DNA of 64,000 bases. Source: Pogostemon cablin (lineage: Eukaryota; Streptophyta; Magnoliopsida; Lamiales; Lamiaceae). This document shows positions 58,404 through 64,000 of the stretch, piece after piece. The stretch's first letter is position 1, and each line of letters opens with the position of its first letter. Under the pieces are notes generated by a model that worked only from the letters and a program-made list of their open reading frames with translations, did no database searches and was not told the origin of the DNA. The stretch covers positions 18,454,465 through 18,518,464 of the forward strand of contig CM042985.1 in assembly GCA_023678885.1 (NCBI GenBank), given 5' to 3'. The translations under genes were made by a program, and so were the position numbers.

Positions 58404-59951
58404 ATGGCTGAAAGAAGAGTGAGGAAACGCAATGAGGACTTCATTTTCATTGAATCCGATATGGAGCTATCCAACCTTGATGCCAAACTGCTAATGAAAG
58501 ACCAACACCCTGAGAATTTTGGAGTAGAGTTCATGGAATGGGAGAAGTACGCATTGAGATGGGAGTACATAATCCCAAAGATTAGGGCAACTCGATTCCA
58601 AGATCAAGCAACCATGGAAGGCCTTGGAATAGAAGGTGATCTGAGGACTCTATTCCGTCGAGTGGAAATGGAGGAGTTTTTCGATAAGAGACCTCCCACT
58701 TATCTCCATCTTACAGCCGAGTTCATGAGCACCTTGGAGGTTCACAGAGATAGGAACAAGTTTCCTATTGCTATCACATTTCAGTTGAATAATGAGATGT
58801 GGGAGAAGATACCTGTGAATGAGCTGAATAGATTTTTTGGGTGCCCGATCATGAGAGGTCATCAGAACTTCCTACCACAAGGGGGTTTCAATCAACAGAC
58901 GTGGTAGAGAAAATTGGTTGAGGATGGGACTGAGCCTCCAGAGTACATTCCAAGTTCGTCTAAAGGGACAGCTATAAGAAACCCAGTCATGAGGTACCTT
59001 GAGAAGATAGTATCAAATACTATTCTGGGTCGGTTCGAGACTGGAGCTGTTGGTGAGAAGCAGTTGTACATCATGTACAGTATGTTCAAGGAGTTCACAG
59101 TGAACATTGCAGCTCACTTCATTCAGCATGTTGAGAGAGTGGCTAAGAGAGAGAACACTCGAGGAATTATGATTGGAGGAATGGTGACAATGATTGCTCA
59201 AGGGCTAGGCATCGACCTTAGAGGGATGCAACACTCGATGATTAGTGAAGGGCTCACTTATAATCAACTCATAAGGATGGAGTTCCTATCATTCATAGGA
59301 AATATGTATTGCTTGAAGCAAGATAAGGGAGCTCCATTTCCTCTACCTGCTCCTGAGCTCACCATACTGCAAGGCCGAAGAAAGCATCAGAATCTAGCAA
59401 TGGCGAGTCCTAACCACTCAGCAGTCGTGAGAGCTTTCTACAGAGAGAATAGAGATGGAGTGGAAGCAGTGCTCCAACAGATGAGAGTAGATGAGAATCC
59501 TGAGCTAAGGAATCTGAGAGCTGAGCCGGTGGACATGGATGTAGGGGAGGAAGAGCAACATCATCAGGTGGAATTTGAAGAGCATGCACCAGAGCCTCCA
59601 GCATTTGAGCAAGAAGAAGAAGAATAAGAGGAAGGAGATGGACCAAGAGAGGGGAATGCTAGATGGAATCTTCTGGAGAACGAACTCAGGGAGATCAGGC
59701 AGACGCAGCAGGCGCTTGGAGATGAGATGAGAGAGTTCTGGGAGGAGCAGCAGAGGCAAGGTGCGATGATAAGGGAGATCCATGAGGGGCAGCGTCGTAG
59801 GGAGTACTATGAAGAGAATACACGATCACGCTCGAACAACATGGAGGAGATGATCACAAGGATGTTCAATTTCCAATTCCCTACCACACCTCGTGCTTAT
59901 ACTCCTTGGGGATCATGGCATAATCAACCCCCTCCGCCTCCGGATAACTAA
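58404..59951 (+). pseudogene. Env-like (Athila ORF1-type) protein of element A
   Basis: From ATG 58404 to TAA 59949-59951 a single frame of 516 codons is broken only by TAG at 58905-58907 and TAA at 59625-59627. The N-terminal part is basic (M-A-E-R-R-V-R-K-R-N). The conserved Athila core spans residues about 74-150 (G-I-E-G-D-L-R-T-L-F, P-P-T-Y-L-H-L-T-A-E-F, F-F-G-C-P). The middle part has a modest hydrophobic stretch (I-M-I-G-G-M-V-T-M-I), then an acidic Pro/Glu segment, a Gln/Glu/Arg-rich coiled coil and a Pro-rich end (Q-P-P-P-P-P-D-N). I see no clear signal peptide or transmembrane helix, so envelope is a positional name. The known family match is the ATHILA ORF-1 domain. Confidence 0.82.
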
Positions 59952-61458
59952 GGGAGTACTTTTGGTACTCGACACTTCATTAGTTCATCTTCTTTAGTGA
60001 TTTAATTTGTGTTGGATTTGAGAATTCGTATTGTTTTGCTTTGGGATGTTTAATTTCGTACTTTTCTTTCAATTAAGGATTGAGATGATTTTTGATGTGT
60101 ATTGATCATGGATGGGGTGATTTTTATTTGTGACTTTTCTTTTAGTTTTGTCTTTGTGTTTTTACTTTTGTCGTTTTGTTGTCTCTTTGGTTTATTTGTG
60201 TTTGTGTGTTGTTTTTAATTTTTCGTGTTTAGGTTTGATTTGGTGGTTTGTTTGGGAGGTTGTGAGTCGTTTTGAATATGAGTGATGATGCATTATGGTG
60301 ATAAGTGAGGTCGAATTATGATTAAGGAACTCTACGCTTTCGAATTGTGATATGTTTTATTTAACTAATTCAATTAAAAGATGAATAAGTTGTAATAAGT
60401 CCTTTTAAGTCGAGCATAAACTTGTGAGAATTTGAGCCTCGACCATGTATACATGGTATCTTTTTATGAGTGGATCGGTTGAGTTTTGATAAACTAAATA
60501 CTTGCTCAAAGACTTTAGGAATGAATCCGATTAATGGAGATCGATGAAATGATTTAAGGTCATCCTTGTCATGTATAACCATTGCCAAATATTTCCTTAC
60601 CTTTAAAATCATCCCTAGTCAACCACTTTGAGCCTATAAGCCTATTCATTGTGAAGATAGCACATTACAAGCTTTAATTACCCACATGAGCCTAAGATAT
60701 ATACCTTTTGTGTGAGTAATAAAGAAGATGGTGGCTAGAAAGGTGTGATGAGATAACAAAAGAGAAAGAGAAAATGGTAATTAAGTAAGAAAAAGGATGA
60801 AAAGAGCATAAGAAAGAATGGAAATGCAACTTCAAAACAAGAAAATGAGCAAAATGACAATAATATGCTCAAGTACTTAAGAGTCAAAGAAAAGAGGCAT
60901 GAATCTATAAGAAGCTCAAGAAATCCAAGAAAGTGATGATTAGTGCTTATGATCAATAAAGAAAAGAAAGGAGGAAAAAGAATGTGAAGGGATGGAAGAA
61001 AGTAGCTACCTCCTCGATTACTTACACTCGTTTAGTCACTCTTATCTAAATTATTCATACCCTACCAAAGAGCCTATCATTACATCCTTAATTAAAGACC
61101 TTTTTGATCATTGATTAAAATTTTGGTGGTTTGTGAATAGAGTCTACGAGTAAGTGTATGGTGATTCGAACCAATTGATTGAGGAGTGTTGATTTACCTT
61201 ATTTAAAGAGTGTCGAGTGACATGGATAAACTTATGTGAGGCTTAGACTAAAAGGACTATATTACTCTTTATTCTCTTTTGATTGAACTTGTTAATTTCT
61301 CTTATCATAAATCTAATGTTGTAGGTTAGCTTAAAATAATTTGAAATTCTTGTTGCTAATGATGTGTTATTACTTGTATTCGTTTAGTTTTTTTTTTACT
61401 AGGTGAAAACTTCTCCCTCGTTCTATCATTTTTATTGTTCGGGGACGAACAATACTTT
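59952..61458 (+). other. 3' noncoding tail of element A
   Basis: Some 1.5 kb with no frame worth calling. It starts T-rich, then contains A-rich and mixed segments. It can be followed in element C (about 43000-44450) in the same order, so it belongs to the element and is not an insertion. Confidence 0.75.
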
Positions 61459-61471
61459 AAGTTTGGGGGTG
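61459..61471 (+). other. Terminal polypurine tract of element A
   Basis: AAGTTTGGGGGTG directly before the TGATTGTCG start of the 3' LTR. Confidence 0.9.
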
Positions 61472-63136
61472 TGATTGTCGTTATTTTCACCTAGATTTTA
61501 GTGCCTTTTTATGTGTATTTTTCGTATTGTTTTATCCGTATTTTCGTGTATTTTGGTGGTGTTATGTGTTTTCATGGAAATGTGTGAGAATGATCTTAAA
61601 TATATATATAACAGGTGAAAATGGAGTAAAAATAAAGACGGAAGATCAAACGAGGAAGAAGAAACAAAGGTGCAAGGACACGGCCGGCCGTGCTGGCAAC
61701 ACGGATCGTGTTGCAGCAAACGGCCCGTGTACCAGACACGGGCCTGTCCAGAATGGTCGTGCGACGACATCTATTTATCCAACATGACCACCATTTGGTC
61801 ATGTTGAGGAGCACGACCCGTGTTGAGGAGCACGACCCGTGTACCAAACACGGGCCTGTAAGCGGAGGCCGTGCGGCGGCGTCTAGACATTCAACACGGC
61901 CACCCTTTGGCCGTGCGACGCAGAACGACTCGTGTGTCACTTGCCCTGACACGACACGACCCGTGCTACATAGCACGACCCGTGTCGGCACCAGAACAAG
62001 ATATTTTTTATAATTCTTCTAGAAGGTCTCCATGGGATATAAATACCAATCCATTCAATATTTTGAGGGGAGATCGGATTTGCTACTGTTCCCACGCACA
62101 TCACACACCATTCCTTTGATTTTACACCATATTCTCCATCCCATTCATCCATTTCTAGATCTACATCATCTCTCCATATTTTCTTCAATCCAAATCAAGT
62201 GAAGAAGCAAGGAAGCTTGGGTGATCACCAAAGGAAGAAGGGAGATTCAATTGGATCCATTTCCAAGGGAGTTTTCATTCCAATTTAGTGTTAATCCTTT
62301 AGTTTATCATGATTTGTAAGAATTATAATGTCTATGTTACGGATCTTATGAAGATTGTAGGCTAATCTCCCTTGTGAGATTAGCAACATGAAGGTTGTTG
62401 GTTAATTTGTGGATCTATGTAATTAAATTCATATGTTGATGGGGATATTTGATTTTCTATCATTGGTGCTTTTATATCTTGAGATCTATGATGTTTTGTG
62501 TGTTTGATTGTTCTAATTATATGATTAGATTGAGAAATCAATTATGTGTTTAGGATAGTCAAGTGAATCATTTCATCAAACACCTCATGTGCATTATAAA
62601 TGGTAAAGAGATTGAGAAGTCCTTTGTTATTTGGAACCCTTTGATGGAACATGTGATTAGTTAGATTGAGAAGTCAATTGATTATATGAAGGGATTCTTT
62701 AATTGAACTTAGTACCTAGTTGGAATAGTTTAATTGAGAACCAACCTTTGAGCTATTTTGACATTGTGCAAATGATCTACATCCTATTCATTTCGAGAGG
62801 AAGTTTAGGTGGTATATGTGTTGGCCCTTAGTCTTAACCCTTGATACATATGAGTTTAATGCATGAATCCATAAGTTACCACTTCAATAGTGTTGTTAAT
62901 CTCACTTCTACTCAATTTGGAAAACCTCTCATTCATCATTTTTATCTTGTCATTTGATTATTGTTTGTCTACTTTCATTTGTTTGCATTTAATTACTTGT
63001 TAACCAAACCATCCATCTATGACTTGTTTCTATAAAATCGTGATAAACGTGATATCGCTTAAGTGCTAGCATCGACCTCCCTGTGGTTCGATAAATTCTT
63101 GAATTGGTCAACCCGACTACAAGTTATGGCTAATCA
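61472..63136 (+). repeat. 3' LTR of element A
   Basis: It has the same ends as the 5' LTR, a motif cluster at 61677-61990, TATA at 62038-62045 and the hairpin at 62363-62382, and is followed by the ATAGG target copy. Confidence 0.95.
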
Positions 63137-64000
63137 ATAGGCATACTTTAAGTGCTCCAGTAGTGGTTTCAACTCCTCTTTCTTCTCTTCTTGAGGTGCG
63201 CTCTCTCTATCCAAAGGTAGATACTTCCTAGTCCACTTGATCTCTTCAACCTTTGTCCTCTCCGATTCATATATGTCATCTCCCAAAGCAAGCAAGTTTT
63301 CAAGAAATTCAATACATACCTTGTTGGAGAGTTTATCTAGCTCCGTTGTAGAAAAAGTAAGAGACTCCGCCAAGAATGTCTCAAGAGGATCCTTCGATAG
63401 GATCAAAGACATGTCTTCCTTCACGATCTCCTCTACCATGTCTATACTATGACATTGTGTCTCCATCAGCATCTTTATTGCTTTGTCAAGGTTGAATAAG
63501 ACCTCTTCTTTATCCATCCGTAGTCGTAACTCACCCTTATGCATATCAATCATAGCTCCCGTAGTAGCAAGGAAAGGTTTCCCTAAGATAAGAGGGACAT
63601 TATCCTTGTCATCTTCCATCTCAAGCACCAGAAAATCCACAGGAAAGACAAGCTTCTCTACTTTGACAAGAGCATCTTCAATAACACCCTTCGGAAAAGT
63701 CATAGACCTATCTGCTAGTTGTAGAGCAACTGTTGTGGGAGTTAACTCCCCCAAACCAAGACTTTGAAAAATAGACAAATGCATCAAATTGATGCTTGCC
63801 CCAAGATCACACAAGGCTCTACGTGCCGGCCCCTTCCCAATCTCACATATGATCGTGAAGCTTCCCGGATCCTTTAACTTAGCTGGCAACTTCCTCTGAA
63901 TGATTGGGCTGTAATTCTCAGACAAATTCACTATTTTAATTCCGTTCAAGCTTCTCTTCTTCAAAAGTATATCCTTCAGAATATGGGCATAATACCGCAT
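63137..64000 (-). CDS. Gag-protease part of element B, open to the window edge
   Basis: Uninterrupted on the minus strand from the window edge (64000) to the A insertion. It has R-K-L-P-A-K-L-K-D-P-G-S-F before the protease, then C-D-L-G-A-S-I-N-L with the catalytic Asp near 63815, L-Q-L-A-D-R-S and V-P-L-I-L-G-K-P-F. The linker to RT ends K-Y-A-Y at the junction and continues at 49794. The protease frame is intact although the rest of B pol is badly decayed. The true N-terminus is outside the window. Confidence 0.88.

Larger units (their letters stand above)
49800..63136 (+). mobile_element. Element A: nearly complete Athila-type Ty3/gypsy element, TSD ATAGG
   Basis: ATAGG flanks it at 49795-49799 and 63137-63141. 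The 13.3-kb element has LTRs of 1667 and 1665 bp with about 33 differences (98% identity by eye), a tRNA-Asp-type primer site, gag-pol in one frame, an env-like ORF, a noncoding tail and a polypurine tract. The only coding lesions I see are four in-frame stops and one single-base deletion. It is inserted in element B between protease and RT. Confidence 0.96.
21045..64000 (-). mobile_element. Element B: Athila-like Ty3/gypsy, split by nested elements C and A
   Basis: B occupies 64000-63137, 49799-46240 and 26410-21045 on the minus strand. The order is gag-protease, RT-RNase H-integrase, internal polypurine tract, motif-rich spacer, env-like region, 3' tail, 3' LTR. C is inserted at TCGAA and A at ATAGG. 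Both target copies match exactly, and the reading frame runs across the A site when A is removed (Y-A-Y on one side, L-G-E-N on the other). The 5' part lies beyond 64000. Its LTR is related to that of element F. Confidence 0.88.

Noticed and set aside
46980..64000. Endogenous pararetrovirus (caulimovirid) origin of the RT sequences
   Set aside because: LTRs, primer sites, integrase domains and 5-bp target duplications are all present, as in Ty3/gypsy and Ty1/copia elements. No movement or coat protein features.

Overview
This window is repeat-dominated nuclear DNA of a flowering plant, probably a eudicot. It contains no host gene that looks clearly intact. The evidence is the set of transposons: Athila-type Ty3/gypsy elements with a tRNA-Asp-type primer site, Ty1/copia elements primed by initiator tRNA-Met, a plant-type RNase H-like domain gene relic, and small DNA transposons with Stowaway-like and CACTA-like ends. 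For readability I call the large elements A to G; these are my labels, not database names.

Left part, 1-16 kb. An AT-rich stretch without genes (1-3304) is followed by a decayed minus-strand RNase H-like gene (3305-4866). That gene is broken by a small MITE-like insert, which is itself split by a 408-bp solo copia LTR with target duplication CTGCT. Copia element G (5262-12541, minus) lacks reverse transcriptase and RNase H. Its integrase is interrupted by F (6294-10237, plus, TSD ACATG), an Athila-type derivative that keeps a 5' LTR, primer site, an open 533-codon gag frame and a truncated 3' LTR. Next come about 1.6 kb of unassigned DNA, a 1.6-kb segment bounded by Stowaway-like ends that carries a RING-H2 pseudogene, and a 256-bp CACTA-like miniature element.

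Right part, 16-64 kb. Copia relic E (minus) is cut off at 21044 by the 3' LTR of B, a minus-strand Athila-like element running from 21045 past the end of the window. B has been opened twice. C (26411-46239, plus, TSD TCGAA) sits between its pol and env-like parts, and A (49800-63136, plus, TSD ATAGG) sits between its protease and reverse transcriptase. C was in turn opened inside its integrase by copia element D (33563-41934, minus, TSD GGTCA). Conceptual removal of A brings the B reading frame back into register at the junction. By eye, LTR pairs are about 99% identical for D, 98% for A and near 95% for C, so C predates D; A is also younger than C.

Element logic. A is the best preserved: LTR, tRNA-Asp-type primer site, gag-protease-RT-RNase H-integrase in one frame with two stops and one single-base deletion, a spacer, an env-like (Athila ORF1-type) frame with two in-frame stops, a 1.5-kb noncoding tail, polypurine tract and LTR. 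The most striking pattern is that each Athila family carries its own cluster of short CpG-centred dyad motifs just upstream of the LTR TATA box: GGTTCGACC/GGTCGAACC in B and F, CAACTCGAGTTG in C, and ACACGGCC/CACGACCCGTG in A. The same family-specific motifs reappear in the spacer before the env-like ORF (A and B) and inside the gag reading frame (F). A second polypurine tract lies between pol and that spacer, so the env-like ORF appears to sit behind a U3-like module.
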